A stretch of DNA of 64,000 bases from positions 58,592,004-58,656,003 of the forward strand of contig NC_053492.1 in assembly GCF_905171775.1 (NCBI RefSeq), written 5' to 3'. Positions within the stretch are counted from its first letter, which is position 1, and each line of letters opens with the position of its first letter. Source of the DNA: Rana temporaria. Lineage: Eukaryota; Chordata; Amphibia; Anura; Ranidae. The notes below the pieces were generated by a model. That model worked only from the letters and a program-made list of their open reading frames with translations, was not told the origin of the DNA and ran no database searches. Position numbers and translations under genes: made by a program. Positions 30,829-42,790 of the stretch are shown piece after piece.

Positions 30829-31700
30829 GCCCCGTACACACACTGACAAAATAGGAAGAAAAATTCCATATGAGGCACTATCATTCGATTTTTGTACAGT
30901 GTGTACACAACTTTCGTCACCCAATTCCGACTTTGCAAACGGAAGTTTCTGAAGGGACAAACTCAAAAAATGTTTCTCGTACATAAACAGAATGAACAAT
31001 TTCTGTTTAAAGCGGATGTTACACCAAAAAAAAAAATTAAAAGCCAGCAGCTACAAATACTACAGCTGCTGACTTTTAATATTAGGACACTTACCTGTCC
31101 TAGAGTCCAGCGACGTCCGCAGCAGAGGACGAGCGATCGCTCGTCACCCTGCTGCTCCCCCCTCCATCCACGCTGAGGGAACCAGGAAGTGAAGCGCTGC
31201 GGCTTCACTGCCCGGTTCCCTACGGCGCATGCGCGAGTCGCGCCGCGCCCGCCGATTGGCTCCCGCTGTGTGCTGGGAGCCGAGTATTCCCAGCACACAA
31301 ATGGGGGGGGCGACGGGATGTGACGCAATGCCCGTCTTTTGCCCGTGAATGCCGGGCCGGAAGTGGGTGCAAATACCTGTCTTTAGACAGGTATCTGCAC
31401 CCCCCTCCCCCCTGAAAGGTGTCAAATGTGACACCGGAGGGGGGGAGGGTTCCGATCAGCGGGACTTCACTTTAGGGTGGAGAACCGCTTTAATGTGTAC
31501 CATTTTCATAAAATTTTCGAATGAGAAATTTCAAATGCGAAAGACTGCGCATGATCAGAAACAACAAATAACAATAAAAAGCCTTTGTCGTACGAGAATT
31601 TTTGTACATTATTTTTTTGTACATTATTTCTATCCTCGGTTTCGACTTGCTGTGAAGCTTCGAGAAAATTGGCTGATCAATCTCGTGATTGTGTACTCCA
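30829..31700. mobile_element. Family B element split by a family C insertion
   Basis: The left part starts GCCCCGTACACACACTGAC after TAA. The right part, from 31494, continues TGTGTACCATTTTC and ends near TTGTGTACTCC. The TTAA element at 31007-31493 lies between them. The right terminus is eroded. Confidence 0.6.
31007..31493. mobile_element. Family C foldback element, TTAA flanked
   Basis: Ends TTAAAGCGGATGTTACACC and GGTGGAGAACCGCTTTAA. Arms contain AAAAGCCAGCAGCTAC and GACACCGGAGGGGG-type blocks; related copy at 60635-61103. Confidence 0.85.
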
Positions 31701-31738
31701 CTTTAAAGTAGATCTAAATAAAGATTATTATTTTTTCG

Positions 31739-32285
31739 TTTAGATAGATTAACCACTTCAATACTGGGCATATGTTGCACTGATAGGTGGCACTGATGGG
31801 CACTGATAGGTAGCACTGATGGGCACTGATAGATTGCACTAAAAGGTAGCACTGATAGGATGCACTGATTGGCACTGATAGGTAGCACTGATGGGGTGGC
31901 ACTGATGGGTACTGTTGGGGCTGCACTGATATCAGTGCCCTGATTATCAGTATAAATGTCCCCTGTCAGTCTTTCTTTACTGGATTTCCTCTCCTCACAC
32001 TGTGACAGCGAGTGAGGAAGAGAATGCCAAAAACTGGCTAGTTTGTTTGCATGTGATCTGCTGTGTTTCGACACTGATCCCATGGTAAAGGGCTTTAGTA
32101 ATTGGCTTTTGACCCTAATCTGTGATCAGCTGTGCCTAAAGGACACGTCGATCACAGAGCGCACCAAATGTGTGCCCCAGTGGGGGTAGTGGTCTTGGGA
32201 GGACGTCCATGGATGCCCTCCCGGAAAATGAGAGAGCTGCGCTGTAGCCATCTTTCAGCTATAGCGCAGTTAAGACTTGGCCTAG
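31739..32285 (-). mobile_element. Family E-related element with GTGCC-type minisatellite
   Basis: Begins TTAACCACTTCAATACTGGG. Then come a GCACTGATAGGTAGCACTGA minisatellite (31775-31935), CTCACACTGTGACAG and AGCTATAGCGCAG blocks, as in other E-related copies. Confidence 0.55.
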
Positions 32286-32535
32286 CAGGGAGAGTTATAA
32301 CCGTTATCTGTTTTTTTGCCATCTATGTCCCATTAGAGAGATTTCCCTTTACTTCCTGTCCCAAAGCCAAAACAGGAAGTGAAGGTGAGTAAATCCCTGA
32401 TTGTAACCAGAACTAGGGTCCCCATTGGGAGATTTGTCCTCTATTCCAGTACTGGTGACAACCCAACCCTCTGCAAGCTGTATGAGGACAGCAGGTAGAA
32501 AACCCTGGGCAAGGTATTGGGTGGTGGTGGTGAAG
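32286..32535 (+). repeat. Frog repeat K fragment
   Basis: GTTATCTGTTTTTTTGCCAT, CCCATTAGAGAGATTTCCC, ACTTCCTGT and its inverse ACAGGAAGT mark the same family as 27535 and 51263. Confidence 0.55.
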
Positions 32536-32660
32536 GGATATCCCTCATCTAGGTGACACAATAAATATAAAACTAAAATATAAAACAAAAGTATTGCACA
32601 TATATACACAGTGAACAGACTGAATTTGAATTGGTGGCATATTGCTTTCTTAAAACCAGG

Positions 32661-33394
32661 GGGGTAGATTCAGGTACATTTGCCCATTTCTTACGGAGGC
32701 GCAGCGCACCGTTTTGCCGCTGCGCCTCCGTAAATTTCCTGCGCTACGCTTGATTCACGGAGCAGTAGCTTCGTAAATTGCGTGGGCGCTCTTGAAAAAT
32801 GCCCGGCGTAAGAGCGCGCAATTTAAATGATCCTGTAGGGGGCGTGGATCATTTAAATTAGGCGCATTCCCGCGCCGAACGTAGCGCGCATGCTCCGTCG
32901 GGAAACTTTCCTGACGTGCATTGCGGTAAATGACGTCGCAAGGACGTCATTTGCTTCAAAGTGAACGTGAATGGCGTCCAGCGCCATTCACGATTCACTT
33001 ATGCAAACGATGTAATTTTTCGAAAACGCGACGTGGGAATGACGGGTATACGTAGCATTGGCTGCCCCTGCTAATAGCAGGGGCAGCCTTACGCAAAAAC
33101 CGACGTACGCAAACGACGTAAACTGCGTACGCAGGGCGCGCGTACGGTTGTGAATCGGCGTTAGTATGCAATTTGCATACTCTACGCTGACCACTACGGG
33201 AACGCCACCTAGCGGCCTGCGTAAGAATGCAGCCTAAGATATGACGGCATAAGAGCCTTATGCCAGGCATATCTTAGGCTGCAGTCGGCGTATCGAGGTT
33301 CCTGAATCAGGAGCATTCGATACGCCGGCGCAAGTAAGCAATTGCGCTGCGTAACTATGGTTACGCAGACGCAATTGCTTTTTGAATCTACCCC
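32661..33394 (+). mobile_element. Family A-related MITE (GGGGTAGATTCA ends)
   Basis: Ends GGGGTAGATTCAGG and TTTTGAATCTACCCC with the CpG-rich TACGCCG interior of family A. A different terminal variant; target duplication unclear (AGG/TGG). Confidence 0.75.
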
Positions 33395-33740
33395 TGGGCT
33401 TTTTTTCCGTGGGAATTCAGGGCAACGCAGTTCCGGCAACCCCAGCACTGAACTTTTAAATTTGTGGTCATGTCTAAGAAATCTCTCTATTCCATTTCTG
33501 AAGACCATTATTACCTCATCAAGTCCCCCTGACTTGTGATTGTATATGAGCAGATTACTTTGCTGATATTTGTCTCAATATCAGGTACTGAATCAGTTCC
33601 TCTTTACATTCTATGCAGGTCGGACAACAATTCTTTAATACACTTGATAATTCCTCCCTCGTATTATTCGTTCAGCATTTCTGAGCTGGTACCGCTGAGC
33701 GTGTACCGGACTCCACAAGCCCAGTAACCAGTTACATCAC
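33395..33740. other. No firmly assigned feature
   Basis: CTTTTTTTCCGTGGGAATTC and GGGCAACGCAGTTCC look like pieces of an interspersed repeat; otherwise nothing. Confidence 0.35.
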
Positions 33741-33743
33741 TCC

Positions 33744-34560
33744 CAGTGACATTGATTTGTATGTTTCTCATAGTCACCTCAAACTCAATGGAGCAAAAAC
33801 AGAACTCATTCAACTCCATGCAAACCAAAGAAAACTGGCCAGGACTACCTGGACACCACCACCCATCCTGGGACAAACTATCACCCCAAGCACCAAAGTC
33901 AAAAGTCTCAAAGTCATTTTTGACTCGGACATGACAATGGATGCACAAATAGGATGAGTAATTAGCGGTTCCCACTATCTTCTACGTCTCCTTTGAAGAG
34001 TTGTTCCCTTCATCCCGAAAGAAGACACAGCAGTAGTGGTAGGGTCAATCATTAACTCCAGGTTAGATTATGCAAATGCCCTCTACCTCGGACTCCCAAA
34101 ATACCAGCTTGCCCATCTCCAAGTCGTCCAAAACATGGCGGCACGACTGGTAACAGGGCAAAAACCCTGTGAACCAATCACCCCGTCCCTGAGATCCTTC
34201 CATTGGTTGCCCATAATGGACCGAGTCACATTCAAGGCCTTATGCCTGATGCACAAATGTGTACACGGAAGCGCGCCCCTATATTTAAGTGAGAAAATAA
34301 AACACCAAAACCCCAATCGATTTCTTCGATCAACTAACCAAAAATTACTACAAATACCCAAAGCTCGGTATAAGACCAAAAGAGAACGTTGTTTTGCAGT
34401 CCAAGGACCTCGACTGTGGAATGCATTACCAACTGGCCTTCAGAAAAAAACTCAAGACCCACTATTCTGAGGGTTAAACAGAAGAAAAATAGATGCCAAG
34501 TGCCTTGAGGCGATTTAGTTCGCATTTGTAGCGCTATATAAGTTACTCACTCACTCACTC
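33744..34560 (+). mobile_element. CR1/L2-type LINE 3' end with coding remnant
   Basis: The final part of a LINE ORF2 is followed by GCGCTATATAAGTTACTC and an ACTC short tandem tail, the L2-clade kind of 3' end without poly-A. No target duplication was determined. Confidence 0.85.
34020..34470 (+). pseudogene. L2-like ORF2 C-terminal fragment
   Basis: An open frame of 144 codons reads SIINSRLDYANALYLGLPK, then HLQVVQNMAARLVTG, then LRSFHWLPIMDRVTFKALCL and ending with GPRLWNALPTGLQ. These are signature segments of the C-terminal region of L2/CR1-group reverse transcriptase proteins (SRLDYxNxLYxGLP, LHWLPV, RAFxxxxPxLWNxLP). Upstream codons 33757-33960 continue the same protein in shifted frames. 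Truncated at the 5' side; inactive. Confidence 0.85.
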
Positions 34561-34565
34561 ATATA

Positions 34566-35450
34566 TACTAGGAAGCTGAACTCTTGTACTACACCTGTCC
34601 TTATTCTTCTTCCAAAGCCTCATTCAGACTCTCATGACTTCCAGACCGAGTCCCTAACGTCCTGTGCCACGATGTCATACACAGTACAGGTATTGGGGTT
34701 CCAATTGCTACGGAAGCAGCCTAAGAACACAAGCTCCTTTACTACCATGGCTTTACTTCACCTTTTCCAAGTCAGACCGCTTCCCAACTGTCTGCTTGCT
34801 TATGCACATAGACACAAGTATGGTAGCCATTAACAACTGCAATATAGCCTCCTCTGAATAGTTTCACTGCACATTAGACCTTTGTACTGTATCTTCTCTA
34901 TCTTGTCTTGTCCTCTATTTAAGCCCTGTTCATTGTGATACACTTACATACATGCACCCCTTTAAGGTTGTCCTCAAGTAACCTCAGACCAGCAAAGTTG
35001 AATAACTGTTAACCTTCTTTAAGAAGATAGTTAAGTGTAACAAATCAACAGTCAAAACAAGATGCCTTCAACATACATTCTTGTACATGATTCCCTAAGT
35101 GTCCCTTCATAGGTGACTATAAATAGGTAAGTGAGTCCATACATTCTTGGTAAGCAAGAGCCTATACCCTGGAAATGCCACAAGTAGCAGTTTAGTTCAA
35201 CAGTTGTTCCTATAGGTGGGGAAACCTTCAGCCATCTTGCTAATTACTGCATATATGTTTGCTCTGGTAGAGGGTGGTAGTTCCTGCAAAAGTGCAGGAA
35301 AACCTGACCAGCAGTGTTAACTCTTACCTCCCAGGGAGTACCACCTCAGCCAGACAAACATAAGCAAATATACTCACATTAGAATATTTAGTTATACAAA
35401 GAAATGTGAACAAAAAATAAAAACTACAGTGATTAAAACATATGGAATAA
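34566..35450. other. No recognised gene or repeat
   Basis: Unique-looking sequence; the short inverted CCTGCAAAAGTGCAGG at about 35284 is the only local structure noticed. Confidence 0.45.
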
Positions 35451-35456
35451 ACACTT

Positions 35457-36690
35457 ACCCTCACTTACTCCTGGTGGTGTCTAAAGTACCTGGCGCCTAA
35501 TTGCCAAGGTCAGTCGGCTGACGTTGAGGCCCTTCTGTAAGGTGGTTCACATGTAGCTGTTTATTTAATGCTGTTCGCAAAGGATGCTAATAGTCTGTTG
35601 GGCGAGGCTCTGTCTCTGCTGCATTAACTGTGGGTGGTAAGGGATTAAACTCCTAGCTCCGCTCACCAATCCTGGCAAGCAACAGGTCCTTTCCCATATG
35701 CTTGGAGGTCAGTCAGCTCGCCACTCTTAGTCCTCATAATCAGATTCTCATAATAAGGTTTTCTCTGAGGTGGGCACACACAGCAACCAGTCTCCCCAGC
35801 TCAGGTTCTAAAGGACAGGATTCTCTTTCGATGCTCAGTCTCTCGCTCTGGTCCTCACAGGCTCTGTCTTCAGTGTAGACAAGCACAACACAGGTCCACA
35901 CATACTGGTTGCCTACATCCCCCTTTCTGATAATGCCTCCATTTCCTATTCTGATAAACCCCCTGTTTCCCATTCTGATAAACCCTTTCCCTCACTTACT
36001 CCTGATTGTGTCTAAAGTACCTGGCGCCTAATTGCCAAGGTCAGTCGGCCGTCGTTGAGACCCTTCTGAAGGTGGTTAACATGTAGCTGTTTCTTTATTG
36101 CTGTTCGCAAAGGATGCTAATGGTCTGTTGGTTGAGGCTCGTTCTCTGCTGTATTAATTGTGAGTAGTAAGGGATTAAACTCTTAGCTCTGCTCACCAAT
36201 CCTGGCAAGCAACAGGTCCATTCCCATACACTTCGAGGTCAGTGAGTTCGCCCCTCTCAGTCCTCACTATCAGCTCCTCACAATCAGATTCTCACAATAA
36301 GGTTTTATCTGAGGTGGGCACACAAAGCAACCAGTCTGCCCAGCTCAGGTTCCAAAGGACAGCATTCTCTCTCTATGCTCAAGCCCCATACACACTATCA
36401 GTTTTCCTGCTGGTTTTTCTCTTCAGGTTTACCAAAACCATGTAGTGCAAGGGCCTGCTTGATTGCATACAAATTGAAACTCTTTAGATTTAACCTCATA
36501 TTAGATGGTTTTGGTAAACCTGAAGAGAAAACCCTGCAGGAAAACTGATAGTGTGTATGGGGCTTCAGTCTCTCGATCTGGTCCTCACAGGCTCTGTCTT
36601 CAGTGTAGACAAGCACAGCACAGGTCCGCATATACTGGTTGTCTCCATCCCCCTTTCTGATAATGCTTCCATTTCCTATTCTGATAACCC
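35457..36690 (+). repeat. Tandem segmental duplication, two units of about 530-700 bp
   Basis: 35457-35988 and 35990-36690 are collinear: both begin CCCTCACTTACTCCTG and share AGTACCTGGCGCCTAATTGC, GCAAAGGATGCTAAT, TTCAGTGTAGACAAGCAC, and both end in CTATTCTGATAAACC. The second unit is longer because of the 183-bp MITE at 36382-36564. Confidence 0.9.
36382..36564. mobile_element. 183-bp MITE I, copy 2, TSD TCA with empty site in the paralogous unit
   Basis: Flanking TCA at 36379-36381 and 36565-36567. The other duplication unit reads ATGCTCAGTCTCTCG at 35832-35846, the precise pre-insertion site. Inverted relative to copy 1 at 26478. Confidence 0.95.
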
Positions 36691-39390
36691 CCCATTTCCT
36701 ATTCTGATAAACCCCCCATTCCTAACCCTCCCCCCATTCCCCATTCTGATAAACCACCTATTCCTTATTCTGATATCCCAAGTCCCCATTCTGATTAAGC
36801 CTCCATTCCACATTCTGATAACCCCCCATTCCCCATTCTGATAAAGTACTCATTCCACATTCTGATATCCACCCCACCTTTATATCCCATTCTGATAGAC
36901 CTATTTTTTTTATATAAAACCCACTTTCCCTGATCTGCTAAAATTAGCAAACATAACTACCCCCACCCCCCATTCCCAATTCTAATAAAGACCTTATTAC
37001 CTACTCAGATAAAATCACCACTTCAAATCCCCCTATTCCCATTTCTGATAAACCACCCATTTCCCATTCTGATAACTACAATTTCCTATTCTGTTAAAAT
37101 CTCCATTCCCCATTCTGCTAACCCCCCTATTCTCTATTCTGATACCCCCCTCCCCATTCCTCATTCTGATAAAGCCTCTATTCTCTCTATTCTGATAAAC
37201 CCCCCATTCCCCATAATGATAAACCACCATTCCCAATTCTGATAAAGCCCCCATTCCCCATTCTGATTAAGCCCCATGCCCTATTCTGATAAAATTGTCA
37301 CTCCTAACCCCCCCCCCCCCCATTCCCAATTCTGATAAAGCCCCATTCCTCATTCTGATAAACTCTCTATTTCACATTTTGATAACCCCCTATTTCCCAT
37401 TATGATAACCCTCCATTCCCCATTCCTATAAACCCTCCATTCCTTTTATTGATAAGGCATCAAGTCTCTATTCTGCTAAACCCCCTACTCTCTATTCTGA
37501 TACCCCCTCCCCATTCCCCATTCTGATAAATTCCAATTCCATATTCTGAAAAAAAAGTCTCCATTGCTCACTCTGATAAGGCCTTCATTCCAGATTCTGT
37601 TAAAACCACCATTTGCTATTCTGATAAACCTTTCACTCCCAATGTTGATAAAGCCCCCATTCACCATTCTGAACCCCCCCCCCATTTCACATTCTAATAA
37701 ACCCCCTTTTCCCTTTCTGACAACCCTCCATTCCCATTCTGATAAACCCCGCATTCCCCATACTGATACTGAATTCATTCTCCATTCTGATAAGGCCTTC
37801 ATTCCCCATTCTGATACCCCCCCCCCATTTCCTTTTCTGATAAACCCTCCATTCCCTAATCTTATAAACCCTCCATTCCTAGTTAACCCTTCATGATTCA
37901 TTCTGATAACCCCCCCATTCCCTATTCAGATAAAATCACCACCCCCAATTCTAATAAAGCCCCCCTTTCCAAATCTGATAAACCCCCCATTCCTCATTCT
38001 TATAAACCCTCCATTCCTATTTAACCGTTCATGATTCATTCTGATCCCCCCCCCCCCCCATTACCTATTCTGATAAGATCACCACCACCAATTATAATAA
38101 ATCCCCAATTTCCAAATCCGATAAACCCCATTCCCTATTTTGATAGAGCCTTAATTTCCCATTCTGATAAAGCCCCCATTCCCTATTCTGATAATGCCCC
38201 TATTACCCCATTCTGATTAACCTCTCATTCCCCATTCTGATAAAATTTCCATCCCCTTGTCTGCTAAGCCTGTCATTTCCTAGTCTGCTAAAATCACCAC
38301 TCCTAATCCCCCCTCCTCATTCCCAATTCTGATAATGCCCCTATTTCCCATTCTGATAAACTCTCCATTTCACATTCTGATAAACCCCTATTTCACATCA
38401 TGATACTGACAATGCCTCCATTCTCCATTCTGATAAGACCTCCATTCCTCATTCTGATAAAGCCTCTATTCTCTCTATTCTGATAAACCCCCCCATTCCC
38501 CATATTGATAAACCCCCCATTCCCAATTCTGATAAAGCCCCCATTCTGATTAAGCCCCATGCCCTATTCTGATAAAGTTGTCACTCCTAGCCCCCCCCCC
38601 CCCATTCCCAATTTTGATATTCTGATAAAGCCCCATTCCTCATTCTGATAAACTCTCTATTTCACATTTTGATAACCCCCTATTTCCCATTATGATAACC
38701 CTCCATTCCCCATAAACCGGGGATATGCAATTAGTGGACCTCCAGCTGTTGCAGAACTACAAATCCCATGAGGCATAGCAAGGCTCTGACAGCCACGAGC
38801 ATGACACACAGAGGCAGAGGCATGATGGGATTTGTAGTTTTGCAACATCTGGAGGTCCGCTAATTGCATATCCCTGCTAAACCCTCCATTCCTTTTATTG
38901 ATAAGGCCTCAAGTCTCTATTCTGATAAACCCTCCATCTCACATTCTGATAAACCCACAATTCCACATTGTGATGAATCCATATTCTCCATTCTGATAAA
39001 TCCCCACTCTCCATTCTGATAACCCTTCCATTCTCCATTCTGATACATCCCCACTCTCCATTCTTATAAACCCTCATTCTCCATTCTGATAAATCCCCAT
39101 TCTCCATTCTTATAACCCCCCCCCCCCCCAATTTTCCATTCTAATAAATCCCCATTCTCCATTCAGATAAATCCCCACTCTCCATTCTGATAAATTCCCA
39201 CTCTCCATTCTGATAAACCCCCCATTCTCCATTCTGATAGATTCCCACTCTTCATTCTTGTAAACCCCACATTCTCCGTTCTGATAAATCCCTGCTCTTC
39301 ATTTTTATAAACCTCCATTCTGATAAATCCACACTATTCATTCTTATAAACCCCCCATTCTCCATTCTGATAAAGCCCATACTCAATGCA
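36650..39390 (-). repeat. Large minisatellite, CCCCATTCTGATAAA-type units
   Basis: More than 100 degenerate units of roughly 20-26 bp built on CCCCATTCTGATAAACC. Higher-order structure is present: 37325-37480 reappears at 38605-38710 and 38877-38925. A 159-bp hAT MITE interrupts the array at 38718-38876. Open frames through it are compositional artefacts. Confidence 0.95.
38718..38876. mobile_element. 159-bp hAT MITE with ZNF143-like arms, inside the minisatellite
   Basis: Ends CGGGGATATGCAATTAG and TAATTGCATATCCCTG. Same length and arms as 12797-12955, including ACTACAAATCCCATGAGGC and its inverted partner. The parallel array segment at about 37425-37450 lacks it, giving an approximate empty site. 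Confidence 0.85.
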
Positions 39391-40340
39391 ATATTCAGTT
39401 GTGTTCTCTCATTGCCGTAGCTGGAATATGAGGCTCCAATCACACAGGTGGAGAAAGATTATATTGTCAAACACACCTCTACAGAAAATGAAGTCCATAC
39501 ATCCTTACATTACTAGAGTTTAATCATGAAATCCCTGAGTTGAGGCTGGTTTTTACTTTTCAGTAACACCAGCATATTTTTTTCCTGCCTGATATTTGTT
39601 AACCTTCTCCGTCTCCAGCGACATACGCCCCATGTGTCACCTTAACAAGTGCCTGCTTAAATTTCCCTCTGCTGTTCTTGCAGACTTTGCACCTAGGCGA
39701 GCTGAGCTAGCAGGAGCGCTGGGGAAATCTCACTCTGTCGAGACAAATTTAAAAGGTCGTCCATAAACAGACGTTTTTCTGTGTCCTTCTCACAGATGCC
39801 TTTTCTTCTTGTCCGCTCCTCTCTCACAGCATGCAACCGGTGCCAATTATAATCCCAACAGAAAGCTTGAAACATATGGGCACATTTCCCACCAACAATC
39901 TTAATAACCGGCATGCATTGCTGACAGTTTAATAACGTGACAAAGTTCAGCTCCTACCATGTCCTGAGCACATCGGCCTAACACGGGGCTCTCAAACCAC
40001 GGTGCGGTGGAACATAAACATTCGACAGACGATTGCCTCCATGGTTTCACCGCCGAGACCAGCGATAAGGGCAACTGCCACCATTAAGATGTTAAATTAA
40101 GTGGCATGGCCTTGAAAAGTTTGGCGGTAGAACATTTGTCTTTATAATCATTGTTCTGAGATATTTTGTTTTCACTGACATTTCAAAGTATTTTTTCAGT
40201 ATTAAATCACATACATGGACCTGCAGTGGGATGGCCCATAAATCACAAGGAAGGAAATTTAATGCAGCTGTCAGACCTGATATGGGAGGAATCATTTTCT
40301 AACATTACGCTAGGTACATCAATGGAAAAGGGGGATTATT
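39391..40340. other. Unique stretch; 39960-40320 is a candidate conserved noncoding element
   Basis: No repeat signature. The right part has mixed AT-rich composition with runs such as TTAAATTAAGTGGCATGGCC and AGGAAGGAAATTTAATGC. No coding signal with splice sites. Confidence 0.3.
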
Positions 40341-40661
40341 GATCTTAAAGCGGAACTAAACTGTATCTGAGCACCACATACTGAAAACGCTGTTTAATTC
40401 ATTTTCAATATTTAAAGCAAACTCACCCATCCATCCAAGTCTCCATGCTTTATTTTGTTGAGAAATCACTTTGAAAAACACCCCCCTAGCATATCTGGCT
40501 GCAGCCATCTTGCATAATGGCAGATGATTCATGTAGCATTTACTTCCTGGAATCCATCTGCCCTTAGTTCAGGCATGCAGGCAGGAGGGTATGCTTAGCT
40601 GAGACAACCCCTCCTGAAGACACCTGGAATGTATGGTGTCATGTTGGCCTCGGCCAGAAAC
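40341..40661 (+). repeat. Fragment of a TTAAAGCGGAACTAAAC repeat
   Basis: Begins CTTAAAGCGGAACTAAAC, as many frog repeats do, and continues without a recognisable right end until the family A element. Confidence 0.4.
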
Positions 40662-40664
40662 TAT

Positions 40665-41351
40665 GGGCCAGATTCACGTAGCCCGGGCGCAGCGTAACGT
40701 AACCGATTTACGTTACACCGCTGCAAATTTTCTGTCTAAGTGCCTGATCCACAAAGCATTTACCTGGAAATTTGCGGCGGTGTATCGTAAATTTGTCCGG
40801 CGCAAGGCGGGCCAATTCAAATGGGGCGGGTACCATTTAAATTAGGCGCGCTCCCGCGCCGGATGTACTGCGCATGCTCCCGACGCAAATTTCCCGACGT
40901 GCTTTGCGCGAAATTACGACGCGCCAACGTTTTGTGAATCGCGACGTGAAAAAAAGACTTGCGCCGGGAAAAATAAAAAAATTTAAAAAAATTCAAAAGC
41001 GACGCGGGAAAGACGGGTATACTTTTACATGGTGGAGTAATTTTCCACTTTGTAAAAGGTGCCCTATCTTTGCGACGGGAAACAGTCGCGGCGACGTAAC
41101 GACGGGAAAAAGCTTTGTGGATCGCCGTAACTCCTAATTTGCATACCCGACGCTGGTTTACGATGCAAACTCCCCCCAGCGGCGGCCGCGGTACTGCATC
41201 CTAAGATCCGACAGTGTAAAACTATTACACCTGTCGGATCTTAGGGATATCTATGCGTAACTGATTCTATGAATCAGTCGCATAGATAGAAACAGGGATA
41301 CAAAGGCGTATCAGAAGAAACGCCGTTGTATCCCTTTTGTGAATCTGGCCC
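40665..41351 (+). mobile_element. Family A MITE, TSD TAT
   Basis: GGGCCAGATTCACGTAG and GTGAATCTGGCCC ends, flanked by TAT (40662-40664 and 41352-41354). The 3' part contains CTGTCGGATCTTAGGGATAT, the uninterrupted counterpart of the site filled at 59444. Confidence 0.9.
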
Positions 41352-41404
41352 TATGAATCTACTGAAGAAATGTAAAAAAAAAGCATAGGAGTTTACTGAC
41401 TGGA

Positions 41405-41940
41405 TTGGTACCAGCTGATTGGAGAAAAGCCAACGTGGCACCCATATTTAAAAAGGGGCCAAGATATATCCCTGGGAACTACAGGCCTGTTAGCCTAACA
41501 TCAATAGTATGCAAGCTATTTGAGGGGATGATAGGGGACTGTATACAAAATTTCAGTAATGAAAACGGCATCATTAGCAGTAATGAGCATGGATTCATGA
41601 AGAATTGTTCTTGCCAGTCCAATCAATTAACCTTTTATGAAGAAGTGAGCTGTCATCTAGATAAAGGACCATAGGGGTGAGTACATGGATTGAAAACTGG
41701 CTACAAGGGCGAGTCCAAAGGGTGGTGATAAATGGGGAGTAATCTGAATGGTCTGGTGTGGAATGTGGGGTCCCCCAGGGACATGTCCTGGGACCAATTC
41801 TGTTTAATTTATTCATAAACAATAAGGAGGATGGGATAAACAGTTCAATCTTAGTATTTGTGGATGATACAAAGTTAAGCAGGGCAACAACTTCTACGCA
41901 GTACTGTATGTGGAAACCTTGCAAGAAGACCTAAACTAAT
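41405..41940 (+). pseudogene. CR1-like reverse transcriptase, N-terminal and catalytic part (pseudogene)
   Basis: It opens with VPADWRKANVAPIFKKGP and NYRPVSLTSIVCKLFEGMI, the RT fingers motifs typical of CR1-group LINEs, and HGFMKNCSCQSN. After a break, other frames read WLQGRVQRVVINGE, GVPQGHVLGPILFNLFINN and FVDDTKLS. The last is the catalytic box, here VDD in place of the usual ADD. About 35 residues around the first catalytic Asp (before 41670) appear deleted. Inactive. Confidence 0.85.
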
Positions 41941-42039
41941 TAATGGGGTGAGCAAATACATGGCAAATGAGGTTTAATGTTGAAAAATTTTAAGTAATGC
42001 ATTTGGGTGCCAAAAATATGAATGCAATCTATACACTAA

Positions 42040-42264
42040 GCCCCCGTTCACACCTAGGCGTATATACGCCTGTAGTGCGATGCCGCAGCCGCCCCTGAGA
42101 CGCTGGAGGGATGATTTCACATTGCCCTCTATGGAGATGGTTCACATCTCCACGCTGAATGCCGAACGCCGTACGCCTGCTACCTGAAAACAAGTCCCGG
42201 ACCTTTTTTTCAGGCGGCTTTCGGCGTTCGGCATAGGAGATGTGAACCATCTCCATAGAGCGGG
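42040..42264. mobile_element. MITE in CR1, TSD TAA
   Basis: GCCCCCGTTCACACCTAGG to CATAGAGCGGG, flanked by TAA (42037-42039, 42265-42267). Internal arms GGAGATGGTTCACATCTCC and GGAGATGTGAACCATCTCC are inverted. Confidence 0.7.
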
Positions 42265-42267
42265 TAA

Positions 42268-42388
42268 GGCTGCATTCACAATTGCGGCGTTTTGTCGCCG
42301 CAAATCGCGGTACAAAACGCCGCAATTTGTCGACGCAATTTGCGGGACAAAACGCCGCGATTTTGTACGCCAAGGTGTGAATGCAGCC
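42268..42388. mobile_element. 121-bp MITE abutting the previous one, TSD TAA/TTA
   Basis: Ends GGCTGCATTCACA and TGTGAATGCAGCC are perfect inverted repeats. The interior repeats TTGCGGCGTTTTGTC. It shares the central TAA with the MITE to its left. Confidence 0.85.
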
Positions 42389-42391
42389 TTA

Positions 42392-42790
42392 GAGGAGAAC
42401 CTCTCGGGGAATCTAGGATAGAAAAGTACCTAGCCAAGCTGCTGCAAGCAAAGCAAATAGAATATTGGCATGCATTAAAAAGGGAATTCACTCCAGAGAT
42501 AAAACGATAATTCTTCCATTAAACAAGCCTCTAGTCCGGCCGCACCGGGAGTATGCTGTCCAGTTCTGGGCACCAGTCCTTAGGAGGGATTTGCTGGAAC
42601 TGAAGAGAGTTTAGAGAAGGACAACAAAGCTTATTGAGGGACTGAAGGACCTTAGCTATGGGGAAAGACTACAAGCATTGAACTTATTCTCTTTGGAGAG
42701 GAGACGCATAAGAGGGGATATGATATCAATGTACAAATACCGTACTGGCGACCCCACAATATGTAAAAAACAATTCAGTGAAATTAACAC
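42392..42790 (+). pseudogene. CR1-like ORF2 C-terminal part (pseudogene)
   Basis: Frames read ILPLNKPLVRPHREYAVQFW, LRRDLLELKRV, KLIEGLKDLSYGERLQALN and FSLERRRIRGDMISMYKY. This is the diagnostic C-terminal region of amphibian and sauropsid CR1 proteins. One in-frame stop follows KRV. A segment that normally follows the catalytic box is missing next to the MITEs. Confidence 0.85.

Noticed and set aside
37564..37896. 110-codon and mirror frames in the CCCATTCTGATAAA array
   Set aside because: Frames arise from a tandem repeat without stops in some phases and appear on both strands.
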